From: Stictocephala bisonia
Taxonomy: Eukaryota; Arthropoda; Insecta; Hemiptera; Membracidae
Length of the DNA: 64,000 nt
Assembly: GCA_035578905.1 (NCBI GenBank)
Contig: JAQJVL010000175.1
Coordinates: 1,525,001 to 1,589,000, forward strand
Direction: 5' to 3'
The position numbers and the translations under genes are program-made. The notes below the pieces were generated by a model, which saw nothing but the letters and a program-made list of their open reading frames with translations, did no database searches and was not told the DNA's origin. Positions 24,591-35,330 of the stretch are shown piece after piece (positions within the stretch are counted from its first letter, which is position 1; each line of letters starts with the position of its first letter).

Positions 24591-24885
24591 TGATGGTCAC
24601 ATTTCTTCAACTCCTTAACTCTATTTTACTTTTAATTTATGATAGTTTCCATTATTATACATCATTTTACATGTCTTCACAATGTTTTTAATTTCATAAT
24701 GTTTTTAGTTCATATTATAAATTGTTTTAGTATTAAGTATTTAGCTTTATTAATAATTCATGAATTGAATGAACTCAGCCATCACTCACAGGCAGTAGCC
24801 AATGTGGTGGCTTTCTCTTATTGTTTGTAAATGTTATGTGTACTATTTTTTTGAGATCAATAAAAATTATTATTATTATTATACA

Positions 24886-26040
24886 AAGGAAAGCCACAAT
24901 TCAGCACATGGATCGTTAAAAAAAGTTCTTGTAAGCCGTGGACTTTTGTCATGAGATAAAAGTAAGTTTTTAGTGGCTTGAAGATCTTCAAGATCCGTTA
25001 AACTGCTGTCATGAGTGCTAACTATTCTGGTTCTACTGTATCCTAAAAGACTTTTGTATTTACAGCAACTTCTATACAAAACTCTTGAATTTTTCAACTC
25101 TCACTGTGTAGATATAGAAGTGTGCATAAATCTTTACACTACAACAGCCTCTATATCAACAAGGAGACTGTCTGCTGCTGTCTGAATTGTATTGTTTATC
25201 ACACCCAATCACATGGACAGCACACCCAACTCCAATCAAATCTTCCCCTATGTGGTTTTCAATTTGCTAAAACACATTATTGTTTCCCCATTCGTGCTGC
25301 GCCGCTGAAATTGTTGTTAGTATTGTCAGCAGAAACCCTAACAATTTTATTGCTGATTTCTGACTTGACAAACTTCTATGAAATGCTTGACAATTATTTC
25401 GGATGTCTCTCCAGGAAGATTTTGAAATTCCAACAGTTTGACCGGAACTCCCGTGTCAGGGTCAAAAGTATCAGATCAATGTCAGAAACATCTTTAGATC
25501 TTTGTGGTTGGATGAAATCAAAGAAACGGAAAAGAAGTGAGTTTTTTTTTAAATTTCTTTTAACTCACTCTCTGCAAATAGTGCCAATACATTAATAACA
25601 AAAGCCTCAACTTTAGTTTGGACACCAGAAAACTTTGGTTCAAAAACCTTTAGTATTATTTTGGACGTACAGTCTATTGAGAGGAACTTTGGCAGTGACT
25701 GTGTGATATTCCTTCTGCAGCAGTTAGTTCTGATGCTTTGTTACTAAAAGTAGGTGACGTGAAATATTTACTCACAGAACTCGAGGATGAGGCTGCTGAA
25801 AGGGCTAGTTTTTGTTATTCACTCCTGCAATGTTGATTTATATCAGATTTTACATTGTGTGAAACTGAAAATTCTGTACCACACAGTAAACATGTGTCAC
25901 TTTTACTTTTTTTGATAAATGGAAATTATTTTTCCAGGTCAGCATTGAATTCATATGCAGGCTTTGGAATTTTGAAATGTTACAGCCACACACATACACA
26001 ACAGCTACAAACACTCCAAACTTATATTAGTAATCAAGAT
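24886..26040 (-). pseudogene. hAT transposase, decayed (FAM200-like)
   Basis: Reading right to left, several frames are collinear with one hAT family. They give VEAFVINVLALFAES near 25600, VCQVRNQQ-type sequence with VRVSADNTNNNFSGAARMGK near 25400-25290, and at 25097-24886 a block with SLLGYSRTRIVSTHDSSLTD, then NLLLSHDKSPRLTRTFFNDP and CAELWLSFV. These resemble the RNase H-like core and the S-K-T-R-W and S-x-x-x-W segments of FAM200/ZBED-type proteins. Many stops and frameshifts are present; no termini were recognised. Confidence 0.55.
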
Positions 26041-26126
26041 AACTAGAACATGTAAGGTAAGTATCAAGGCCAGGAAGAGCAAGAAATTACGCTCCAGTGA
26101 CGTTGCGCAGAAGAACCAGTTGATCA
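26041..26126 (+). other. GC-richer, exon-like scrap of unknown origin
   Basis: From about 26066 a short + strand frame reads ARKSKKLRSSDVAQKNQLIK, noticeably richer in G and C than its surroundings. A GTAAGTATC motif precedes it, and a LINE 3' end begins directly after it. No domain is recognisable. It could be a remnant of a transposon gene or a chance open stretch. Confidence 0.25.
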
Positions 26127-27290
26127 AGCAGTTCAAATCAAGTCAAATTATTTATTGCCATAACAATACATATAATTAAATACATAATGTACATGGGCAT
26201 ACGTCATACAAGCTAAATATACATTAATACTTATAAATAAACAATTCTGTTACATTGTAAAAGGCCTCCTTTTGCAATATGTTTTTCAATTTCACTCTGA
26301 AGGAACTTTCTTTAGTGCTGTATTTTAGTAGGACTGGAAGAGAGTTGAACAACCTGATGCCACTCATAAATAAATGTTTTTCGGAAAAAGAAGTACGATG
26401 TTTTGGTATTTGAAAGTAATTTTACTGCAAAATTATTGTTTGAATTGAAATTATGTTGCGGTTGTTGTCCGTTATTGAAAAGAGCACGGTTTTGATAACA
26501 AATGTTAAAGTTTCTAAAATATAAATTGAGGAAATTATTAAATTCTGTATTTTTTAAACCAATTTTTGCAATAGTCTATGTTTTTTAATTTAAATATAAT
26601 CCTAACAGCCCTCTTTTGCAGTCTAAAAAGCTGCATGGTTCTCCCAGTTTCAGAGCCCCATATAGGAATCGCATAAGTTAGATGTGGATAAACAATCCCG
26701 TAGTAAGCTGTTGAAAGGTACTGATTTTCAAGATGGTATGGTATAACTCGTAGAGCGAAAATACCTGAGCTAACCAGCCTACACACCTTATCTACGTGAC
26801 TATCGAATCGAAGATTGCTGTCAATAACCAAGCCAATATATTTAACAGTATTCACAGATCCAACAATAGTTGAATCTTCCAACAAGCAACATAGATCGTG
26901 GCTTTCTTTTTTAATTATAGAAAATCAACTAAGCTCGTTTTCTCCACCTTGACTGCGAGTCTGTTTGAATCAAACCACTGTAATAAGCTGTTCACCTCTA
27001 CCAAGAGGCTTTGCTCCAATAATTGCCTACTAGGCTCCAACATATTACAGCAGTGTCAAGATCAAAAGCTATGCTGAGGTCGACAAAGACTACAGCTGTA
27101 CTTTGACCCTTATCAAATGCTGAAACAATTTTATTTATAAAATGGAACATTGCAGGAGTTGTAGATTGGCTCTTGAGGAAACCAAATTGGCCTCTGTAAA
27201 TAACATTGTAACTGTAAGAAGATAGAAAGTGCATTAGTCTATCGTAAAATAATCTCTCCAGTTGTTGTTTATGTAGCAGTGGTTATTCTT
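26127..27290 (-). mobile_element. Reverse LINE with internal deletion (RT pseudogene)
   Basis: On the minus strand, 27234-26998 encodes an RT block (RGQFGFLKSQSTTPAMFHFI, then STAVVFVDLSIAFD). The sequence then jumps to a WFDSNRLAVKVEKT-like segment without the G-x-P-Q-G and YADD blocks. 26885-26538 gives the post-RT region (VKYIGLVIDSNLRFDSHVDK, YPHLTYAIPIWG, LQKRAVRIIFKL). The 3' end is near 26127 (GGCAATAAATAATTTGACTT on the minus strand). The 5' half is missing and the copy is non-functional. Confidence 0.75.
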
Positions 27291-28411
27291 CGATCATCAA
27301 GATCATTCAAATTAGTCTTTTTTTTCAATTCACTGATTTTACCGTTAGCTGCTATGCTCTGTCACAATAAAACCCAATCATTAGTAATAAAAATATTAAT
27401 GTAAGAATCTATAAATATTTTAAAACATTTTAAAACCTAAAAGGATCATCACAAATTCAATTAAGACGATTTAATGTAATAAACTTAAAGTTCTATGTAA
27501 TTGTTATTTTGTTTTAGAAACAATATTGCTAAGTAACTGCTTACGGTTTCTGTCAATGTAAGATGAAAAGCTAATCACGCATGTACGTCACTGGTGCTAC
27601 GTCTTTAGAGAAAAGATGTGAATTATACTTTCCTTACACATTCTAGTTGCCTTGATAGTAATGACTGTTTTAGGTTATAATAAACCACACGTATAAGTAT
27701 ACTAGTATACCATGACAACAGAACTACTTTCGGTGAAAAATAGACTGAGACTGACCGACTGACGTAGTGGCTAGTGAGTGGCGTGCTCTTTTGACAAAGG
27801 GAAAAGATGGATAGGGAGGGAGGGATGAACACTGCCTACTGTTGAAGTCAATAATGAATGACAGAAATATACCTACAGCAGTAGTGTATTAGGAAATAGT
27901 AAGGATGTCTATGTACGAGTACTATTCATAGTCATTAGCTATGTCTTTAATGCAGTAAATGCTGTTAATGTACTGGATATATAATTAAAACTTTTTAAAC
28001 ATTTAATACATTGGTTTGAATTATAAAATAAAAGATTAATGTATAATGTAAGTGTATCTGATACAATTCTATCAAATGGGACAAATAACCGTCCCCAAAA
28101 GGATTATCGGGACAGCGGGATAAATATCTCAAAAACGGGACGTCTGGTCACCTTACTTATAGTATAATAAGATTTGTATAGGAATGAAAATAAGAAAATA
28201 ATTGTATCATAAGGCTCAAGTTATAATCAAATATTTATTAACACTAAGTCTGTAAGTCTTATAACAGCACATTTTTTTCTAGGTCAATTTCAAAAGTCTT
28301 AATCTGCAAGGGAGAGAAATATGTATAAAATCGAGCATATCTGTTTAAAAGGTCAGGAGAAATGTGAGCTCATTTTCAGCAATGCTGTTAACGTAAAGCA
28401 TTATGATTTAT
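27291..28411. other. Intronic DNA with one transposon-like terminus
   Basis: At about 28085-28155 the minus strand begins GGTGACCAGACGTCCCG, followed by a TTTATCCCGCTGTCCCG repeat. This G/C-patterned terminus is common to DNA transposons. Its partner was not found. The rest is unassigned. Confidence 0.35.
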
Positions 28412-28678
28412 GGTCGGTAGCGTAGTTGGTTTAATCCCAGCTTCATGTGCTAAAGGTTCTCAGTTCGATCCCAATCAGAGTCATAATACATTTTGAGAAG
28501 GATCAGCTGATAACCACCGGCTGTTCATTTGTCATTGGGCTATTAATTAATTACACTTTCTAAGGAACAGTCGGCCTTAGTTTGTAACAATGACTACATT
28601 CACTCATCTACACTCATTCGAAATCCATATTCGCCCATATCTTCACGATCGGCGTCTTATGAATAAATAAATAAAACC
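28412..28678 (+). mobile_element. tRNA-derived SINE, forward copy
   Basis: The head GGTCGGTAGCGTAGTTGG contains a box A match, and AGTTCGATCCC near 28465 is a good box B. The tRNA-like head does not fold into a full tRNA gene and is followed by a conserved body shared with 21820-22083, so it is a SINE rather than a tRNA gene. It ends in an AATAAATAAATAAAA tail. It lies about 280 bp upstream of a P4HA exon, in the same orientation. Confidence 0.88.
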
Positions 28679-28956
28679 GAAAACACTTCATACAGTACAG
28701 TTTTTTCTGTGATAAAGACAACTATTCAGTGAACACAATTTCAAAATGTTAAGGCAAATAAAACAATGGCAACCTTGAGAAATATGTGGATGGAAATGCT
28801 ATTACTAAATTACAATTTGACCCCTTCTGTATTTTCCGACTGTGTTGACTGGTAAACTAAAAGTTCTACTTATTCTCTCTAAAGTTAGTTGAAAATGATA
28901 TTTTTTCTAAAATTAACTAAAACCTGTAACAACAAGGTATGAATTAAATGTTTCAG

Positions 28957-29093
28957 TCGATATGAACAAGCAGTTCTATCTCTATCGAACATTGGGAGCA
29001 GGGAGGCCTTCATTTCCAACCCCATTAACTGCTTCGCAATGCTACGACGACTTGCCAAGGACTGGCCAAAAACCCTTAGTCTGTTTCAAGATG
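28957..29093 (+). CDS. P4HA: Prolyl 4-hydroxylase alpha subunit, second visible exon
   Basis: After TTTCAG the exon completes the split glycine codon and encodes RYEQAVLSLSNIGSREAFIS, then NPINCFAMLRRLAKDWPKTL. The N-P-I-N-x-x-x-x-x-R-L-x-x-D-W pattern is the signature of the P4Ha_N domain, which mediates dimerisation and tetramer assembly. The chosen donor is GTTGGT at 29094, a weak consensus. It is preferred because it leaves one base that joins the next exon as a glutamate codon. GTAAAA at 29098 would break the frame. Confidence 0.85.
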
Positions 29094-30209
29094 GTTGGTA
29101 AAAATAATTGAGTACTATTTTGCATAAGTCATTAAGTGTTTTTCAAAATCCCCTTAGACTGAAGAATTGGAGTAGCACAAAATAAGGAACATTTTACAAT
29201 ATCTGTACTAATATACTTTTACTCTGAATGGTAAGGGAAGCCCTCAAATTACATTTTTTGGCCATAAGAATAACATGGAGAGAGATTTAACTAGTAAAAA
29301 AAGTAACAGCTGTTCAAATGTAAATAATGATGTGTTAGGATGTAAATAATAATGATTGTTATATTGAAAAGATTATAGATTTTTCTTAATATTAGAGAGA
29401 GCGAGTTTGATTGATTCAGTGGAAGTTTTATTTTTATTAATAAAAATATAAAAAGCAACTGCTTGTCTGTTTTTGTCTATCTGTGTCTACTTTATACAGT
29501 ACTATTTCATTCATTCGATCGTTTTGAGACTTTGGTAAGTTGTGTGTTTTTTTTTTCAAAGGTATGTTTGTAAGAATGGTTTTATTCACATCTGACTATT
29601 TGGCTCAGTTTAAAACCACTAGTATTTGTAGTCAAATTCACACCCAGAAGCCGAAGGCCAAAGTGTCATGAGCTAGTGTCAGGGTTGACACATGAAGCAT
29701 GCAAAGGTGTGTTAATTAATACTAGGCTATTAATTAACATACTATCAAATTAGAATTACTAATTACTACCTCACAGAGTTAAACAGTCTTAATGTAATGG
29801 TAAAACAAGTTTGTAGGTATACAAAATTATAAACACGTGATAGTAAGAATAAAAATATAAACAGTGATTTAAATTCCATTTAATGTTTGAACTTTAAAGC
29901 TACTGGATAGATAAATTAGTGCCTGTTCAAATTATAATGATTTAGATTGACAAGTTTCATATAATTAATAATAATTTAATAAATACATAAATGTAAGGCA
30001 GAAGAAAGTTATTGTTTGTGATATAAACATTTTTTGAAATGAAATTTTATAAACATATTATTTACATGTAATGTTTTATTTTGTTAATCATCTAAAGTAA
30101 CTTGAAATAAAATCTATAATATGGTACAAGTTATTTAGTAGCGGATTGTCTCTATATTTGTTAACCATATGGTTGATCCAAGTATTTACTATACTGCTCC
30201 TGTTGACAG
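29094..30209. other. P4HA intron, nothing recognised
   Basis: A relatively short AT-rich intron with no identifiable transposon termini. The acceptor TTGACAG ends at 30209. Confidence 0.5.
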
Positions 30210-30359
30210 AGCGATACTGGAACATCACCCTTCCATCTGAGAAAGAACTGGCTGGTGGAGCCCAAGCCCTGTCCAGACTACAGGAGGTGTATGACCTCAG
30301 CACTGAGAGGTTGGCTGAAGGGCGTCTGCCGGGGACCCACAGCAAGGCAGTTCTCACAG
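30210..30359 (+). CDS. P4HA: Prolyl 4-hydroxylase alpha subunit, third visible exon
   Basis: It encodes RYWNITLPSEKELAGGAQAL, then SRLQEVYDLSTERLAEGRL and LPGTHSKAVLT. The P-s-e-x-x-L-x-G-A-x-A-L-x-R-L-Q-x-x-Y-x-L pattern is the conserved junction between the N-terminal domain and the peptide-substrate-binding (TPR-like) domain. Acceptor ACAG at 30206-30209; donor GTAGAA at 30360. One leftover base (G) pairs with CT of the next exon to make alanine, giving the family's L-T-A-x-D-C motif across the junction. Confidence 0.88.
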
Positions 30360-30409
30360 GTAGAACCCAAGGATATAGTTGGGATTTATGAAAGGGAGGG
30401 GGTAACGTC

Positions 30410-30650
30410 ACAGGTGGAGTGCCACAGGGATCAGTATCCTTAGCTACATTATTTTTAATATTCATTAACAAGTTATTGCAGATGGAGTTTATGGGACATA
30501 TCCAAGCATTTGCCAATGACATTTGTTTTGTTTATTTACATAAAAAAATAAATAATCTAAGAGTATTTCTTGAGGAGGATCTTATTATTCTGAATAAATG
30601 GTGAAGCCAAAATAAATTACAGGTAATCTTAGTACAGACCATCTGGTTCA
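30410..30650 (+). pseudogene. LINE RT fragment beside the exon 3 donor
   Basis: The frame reads GVPQGSVSLATLFLIFINKL, then HIQAFANDICFVYL, where the catalytic Y/F-A-D-D has become F-A-N-D. It continues VFLEEDLIILNKW before stops. The G-x-P-Q-G-S block is intact, but the following L-G-P is altered. Only the centre of RT is preserved. It begins about 50 bp downstream of the exon 30210-30359 splice donor. Confidence 0.75.
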
Positions 30651-32036
30651 AACATGCACATCAATGGGTTTCCTTCTCCAACTTTGAACGTTCCTGTTAA
30701 TAAATCAACATCTGAGATAGAACAAATTTAGCTATTTTTGTTTTCTTCTTAAAATATGTTTTTATTATTTACAAATAATTTTTTAATTAGCACAATACGT
30801 GTTGGTATATATACAGTACAAGTAAACGTCACACAACACAAATTTATTACAATATAAGCACAAAATGCACAAATATATTACAATACAAGTACAAAATGCA
30901 CGAATATCATGGTGATCGATTTTGGTGAACCACGCTCACCTTCCTCAGACCAGAGGGATTCACAAAAGAAATTTATTATTTAATGATTGTTTAAATTTTC
31001 TTGTGATTGTGGCACGTAACAAAATAAGTTATTTTAAAATCACAATATAAAAGAACCACTATTATTTTATTCATTATTACATCTATTTTAATATTTATTC
31101 CAGTGTTTTAAATTTTCTAACTATGTAAATGTAAACTACATTGAGATACGCACAAAAGCACCATCCAGCAAACTATGTAAACATAACAGCCAACCTATAT
31201 CATATTTAAGACTAGATTTTGAACAGACTGTACACATTAGGAGAAGTAGGAAACATCCTAGTTCTTACATGGTTGCGCCTCAAGTATACCTGAGGTATTC
31301 CTAAAACATCCTAGTTGCACCTCGTACCCAAAACCAGGCCCAAGAGGACATCCTAGTTGTGCCTCAGTGGCAAATTCAAATAAACTTTATATTTCAAATG
31401 ACAAGCCTTTGTTATTTGCCTTCCAGGAAACGAAAGCTCTGTAACATGATACTACCACCATCGATATATCGATTGCTAGCACACAAGCATTTTCTATTAG
31501 TTAATTTTTAACTGATAATTAAGTTTACTAGTTTAAAATAGGTATTTATATCTATTCATTGGTCTTGAATGATCTGTATCATATGAGCTTATCTAATATC
31601 TATAAAGCCGCATGTGTAACTCACTCACTCACGTATACAAATTCTAACCCACTTTCAGATGAGCTAGAAACTAGAAATATGGCACACTTGTAGCTTTTAC
31701 CAAGCAACCAACTGTAAAATTCCGAAAATAAAATATTTTTAATTTTTAACCCCCAAAAAATCAAAGTGTCGGACGAGAATAGTGAATTGCGTGCAGTTAT
31801 ACTTACGTCTTCATTGTGGGCAAACCGTTGGTTGAAGAGCAAATCTGACAGCAAACTCCACATTTTTAATTAAATTTCCTACAATTTTGTTGAGAATTAT
31901 TTTTTTTATATTTTTGATATTAACTACACAAAAAATCATCAAATTTCACTTTTCGTTAAAAAATTCCATTTTTGTTAGTTTTTTTGTATTTTATTGCTGT
32001 ATTATGATAATTTAAGAACCTAAAACTGTATACAGT
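30651..32036. other. Intronic DNA with small degenerate repeats
   Basis: A roughly 33-bp unit containing TACAAAATGCACGAATAT is duplicated near 30850-30910. A degenerate ACATCCTAGTTGCACCTC repeat occurs three times at 31253-31370. The sequence from 31620 begins with ACTCACTCACTCACG, a phrase often seen at repetitive-element edges, but no element was defined. Confidence 0.35.
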
Positions 32037-32724
32037 TTCAATTTACTACTTTGTTATCTAAACTGCTTTGAAATTTGATTTTTCACTGTTCATAACCTAG
32101 AAAAAATTCAGAATGGCTCACGTGAAAACGCTTACCTGTTTGCAGAGTTGAAGTTTTTGTTTAACTGAATCTGTAATATTTATTTTAAACAATATCAAAT
32201 GAAATATTCAAACTGACAATTAAATAATGTACAAAACGTGTCATATACATTTTTGTGGTATATACCATAGTTTCCTCACAAAATGTCAGTTTTGTTTCAA
32301 AAACATGTGATTTTAAAAAAATAGTTTTTCACATTTAAGCATGATTAAAATAAGGAAGGAACTTAAAACCTTACAAACTGTCTACCTTTACTGCTTTGTT
32401 ACGAAAACTGCTATAACATTTTATTTGTAACTTTTCATAACCTATAAAAAAATCAAAATGGCTGACGTGAAAACGCCGACCTGTTTGTAGAGTTGAAGTT
32501 TTTGTTTTACTGAAGCTGTAATATTTAGTTTGGACAACATCTAATAAAATATTTTAATTGACAATCAAATAGTGTACAAAAAGTCGCATATACATTTATG
32601 TGCTGTATACTATACTTTCCTCACAAATAGTCGGTAAAGTTGAGTGATTTTTTTTTTAAACATAGTTTTTTGGGATAGTTCCTCCCATTTAAGCAAGATT
32701 AAAATAAGTTGTGAACTTAAAACC
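32037..32724. repeat. Diverged tandem duplication, unit about 340 bp
   Basis: The segment 32037-32379 is repeated at 32380-32724. Paired landmarks: GGCTCACGTGAAAACGC against GGCTGACGTGAAAACGC, GCAGAGTTGAAGTTTTTGTT against GTAGAGTTGAAGTTTTTGTT, and TTTCCTCACAAA in both. The block ends in GAACTTAAAACC both times. A shorter third copy may end near 32025 (AAGAACCTAAAACTGTATAC). The repeats are clearly diverged; no coding potential. Confidence 0.75.
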
Positions 32725-32774
32725 ACCTGTGATTATCTTTCGTAGTTCCCGTAATCAACTGTTGTTGCCTACAG

Positions 32775-35330
32775 CAGGGGCGTACCCAGGATCAAAACTA
32801 GAGGGGGGGCAAGCCATAATCCTCCAGGTTATAACTTGTAACATTTTACTAAATAAAGGTGAATGTAACCAACTATTTCAGGAAAGTAAATGATGTGTAG
32901 TTACAGCAATACTTTAAAAACTGTATTATTACAATTATTTTCTTAACATTTTGTTTTCCTATTTACATATCTTATACTAGTATCATTTTTCTTGGATTTG
33001 TTGAAAACTTGTCCAACACTCTTGTTCCAATCCAGTCCTGATTTTCCTAGAAGAATTTCCTATGGATGCTCATCAAACACAACCCAGTCAGTCTATTTTC
33101 TCCCATTGTACTTCTCAGCCAGGTCTTCACCCTTCGAAGGGTACTGAAAGACCGTTCAACAGTAGCCGTAGTGGATGGGAAAGCACTTAAAATGAGGAGT
33201 GCATTCCTTGTTGCAGGGGAAAAAAATATTGGCCTCTTCCAAAAGTGCAGCCACTTCAATATCCTTTAATTTGTCTCCTGCTAAATTCTTCTTTTTCCAC
33301 AGATTATACCACATCTAATTCTGCAGAGATATCACCCAACTCATAAAATTCCATGAAAGACTGCATTTTTTCCCAAATCTATTGAAGTAAATTTTAGCAT
33401 GTATGAAGGATGAAGAAGAGATAAGGCAAAAGCAGGTGTATTTTCGTGTGAGAATCTAACATTCAATGATAGAGTTAAGGAGTCAAGATAAGGGATGATC
33501 AACGACCGTCTCCAGTGTTCATTCAATTGCAGTCTCGGATGGTGGATTACTTCTGTGTGTTTGCTTTTGAACAATACGTGGAAATGTCAACTCAACACCG
33601 ACTTTCTCCGCGATATCATGTGATTTTTTAAAGTAATTCATCAGAAACATGTTCAATATCTTGTCGATCCTTCTCAATTAAATCGAGTCTTTCACCAATA
33701 TGTTTTCTCACCATTATCAAATCCATATTTTTACTCTGTAGAATGTTCACAATGGGTTCTAAAATTGCAGAGTATTTTGCAATCAAGACTAAACCTACGA
33801 TGAAAATTGGTTTAGTAACTGCACAATGCAATTGATAGGCAAATTTTCTTGTAGCATAGTTTCCTTCAACTGAAAGATGTTCTAGTGCATTGACGATTTC
33901 ATGGAAGCTGTCTGAAAACTTTCTAATGCTCTTGTACTTCTCAGACCATCTGATAGATTAGGAGCCGAATTCCTGCGGGATGGTGACTTAACTGCAATTG
34001 CAACATCCTTAACTGTTGCAATTAAGTTTCTTATATCCGGTAATTTGCTAGCATCATTTACCACAAGATTTAATTTGTGGCTTGAGCAATGATTTATTGT
34101 ACTTTTTCTTCAAAATAGCCTGTACACCACCTTCTTTTCCAGCCATCGTAGAACATCCGTCAAATCCAACACAATTCTCTGCTGAAAGATTCTGTTCAAC
34201 TAAAAATTGCTGAATTGCACTAGCTATTGTAGAGGCATCTTGAGATTTTAGCTCAACATAACCTACAAATTCCTCTCTGATTTTTTCTTGATTTTCATCA
34301 TAAAACCTCAATCCTATAGAAAGCTGTTCTTTTCCAGCGATATCTGCTGTTTCATCGGCCATTATAGCGTAAGCTTTTGCTTGCTTACAATCTTCAATAA
34401 TCCTTTCTTTGACAACTTCACCCCATAATCTTATAATCTCATTTTGAATTTTTGGTGAAGTATAGATTGCATTTTTACGACATCTTTCCAAGTGACTCTT
34501 TAGCTTCTCATCACCACAGTCAATTCTCAAATTTAAAAGGTCAAAGAAAACCCCCTCATCCCCTTCCTTTCCTCTAAGTGGCAAATTGTGAGTTCCACAA
34601 AATATGATGCAAGAAATAATTGATGACAATATTTGTTTGTTTTCTTCAATCGTCTTCTGGTGACCACTTTGCAGCTGTACATCAACTGGTACATTTTCAA
34701 GGAACGCTTTTGCAGCAGCTGTTGAAGTTTTGTGGTAGTGACTGCGAACGTGCTTTCTACAATCTTCGTGAATATCTTTAAACTTCATATATGGTCTTAC
34801 CATGAATGACCCCAAAACTCCTTGAACTGTAGCAATATTAGGAGGAAAAAGAACACAGTAAATACATAAGCACCTTTCAAACGACAAGAGTAAGCCAACT
34901 AAGGAGTGTATAGATCTAACCAGTGGCTGTTAAATTTTCTTTTCAAATGGCTGGCATCAGAAACAAAATCGTAATTTGATGGTGGTACCCAGGGATTTGT
35001 AAGCAATTCCTTTTTTTTTCTGGTGTCAACTTAAGAGCATGTCCAACATAACAACCAATGTCATTTTCATGGTAGTCATCGCATTCTTCAATCGTTTTGG
35101 ATGATCCAGGGACAGCTAGGGGTACTGGGAATGAATTACTAGAACTAGATCCTTGTTCCATATTAGACATAGAATCCGATGGTGTGGTATGTTTAGTTCC
35201 ATTTTCATCGCCATCACTGCTTCCACTTCCAGCACTGCCATTTTGATCCTTCTTCCGTTTGAGAGGTTTTCTGCCTGAAAATAATAGAAATTGACGTAAT
35301 ATTAAAAAAAAATTAGCCATCCCATAACTC
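32775..35330 (-). mobile_element. hAT element (DUF4371 type), right end not found
   Basis: CAGGGGCGTACCCAGGAT at 32775 is a classic hAT terminus, and the coding frames on the minus strand read towards it. The expected opposite terminus was not found to the right. A splice-acceptor-like TTTCTATTATTTTCAG (minus strand) just before the coding start near 35280 suggests a missing upstream exon. A separate TTAA-type end (GCATTGAAAGGGTTAA, 35515-35529) lies further right. Confidence 0.7.
33047..35280 (-). pseudogene. hAT transposase with TTF-type zinc finger and DUF4371 (broken)
   Basis: From right to left: a basic/serine-rich start (GRKPLKRKKDQNGSAGSGSS); a TTF-type finger region with NYDFVSDASHLKRKFNSHW and CIYCVLFPP; an HYHKTSTAAAKAFLENVPVD segment; the DDE core with AYAIMADETADIAGKEQLSI (first acidic residue) and CVGFDGCSTMAGKEGGVQAI; and the C-terminal dimerisation domain, LSAFPSTTATVERSFSTLRR then GENRLTGLCLMSIHR. 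There are at least four frameshifts or stops (near 34960, 34890, 34060 and 33600). The domain order is that of THAP12/ZMYM1-like transposase relatives. Confidence 0.82.

Larger units (their letters stand above)
18780..24885 (+). mobile_element. Decayed LINE D, split by several later insertions
   Basis: Coding pieces at 18780-19480 (linker and the first RT blocks) and 23277-23830 (end of RT and C-terminal region) are collinear. A 3' UTR with an ATAAAAATTATTATTATT tail ends near 24885. The gap between them holds a mariner, a SINE and a hAT remnant, and the central RT with its YADD motif is missing. The 3' UTR is interrupted by the 89-bp minisatellite. No target duplication was found. Confidence 0.6.

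Noticed and set aside
23993..24610. Thr/His-rich open frames on the minus strand
   Set aside because: They arise from the 89-bp minisatellite translated in one frame; no independent support for a protein.
26066..26126. Possible extra P4HA exon
   Set aside because: The encoded basic sequence does not fit P4HA, and the flanking P4HA exons already join in phase without it.
28412..28485. Possible tRNA gene
   Set aside because: Box A and box B are present, but there is no clean cloverleaf and the sequence continues into a repeated body shared with 21820-22083, so it is a SINE head.
31621..31863. 80-codon minus-strand open frame
   Set aside because: No recognisable domain and no neighbouring coding signal; probably chance within repetitive DNA.
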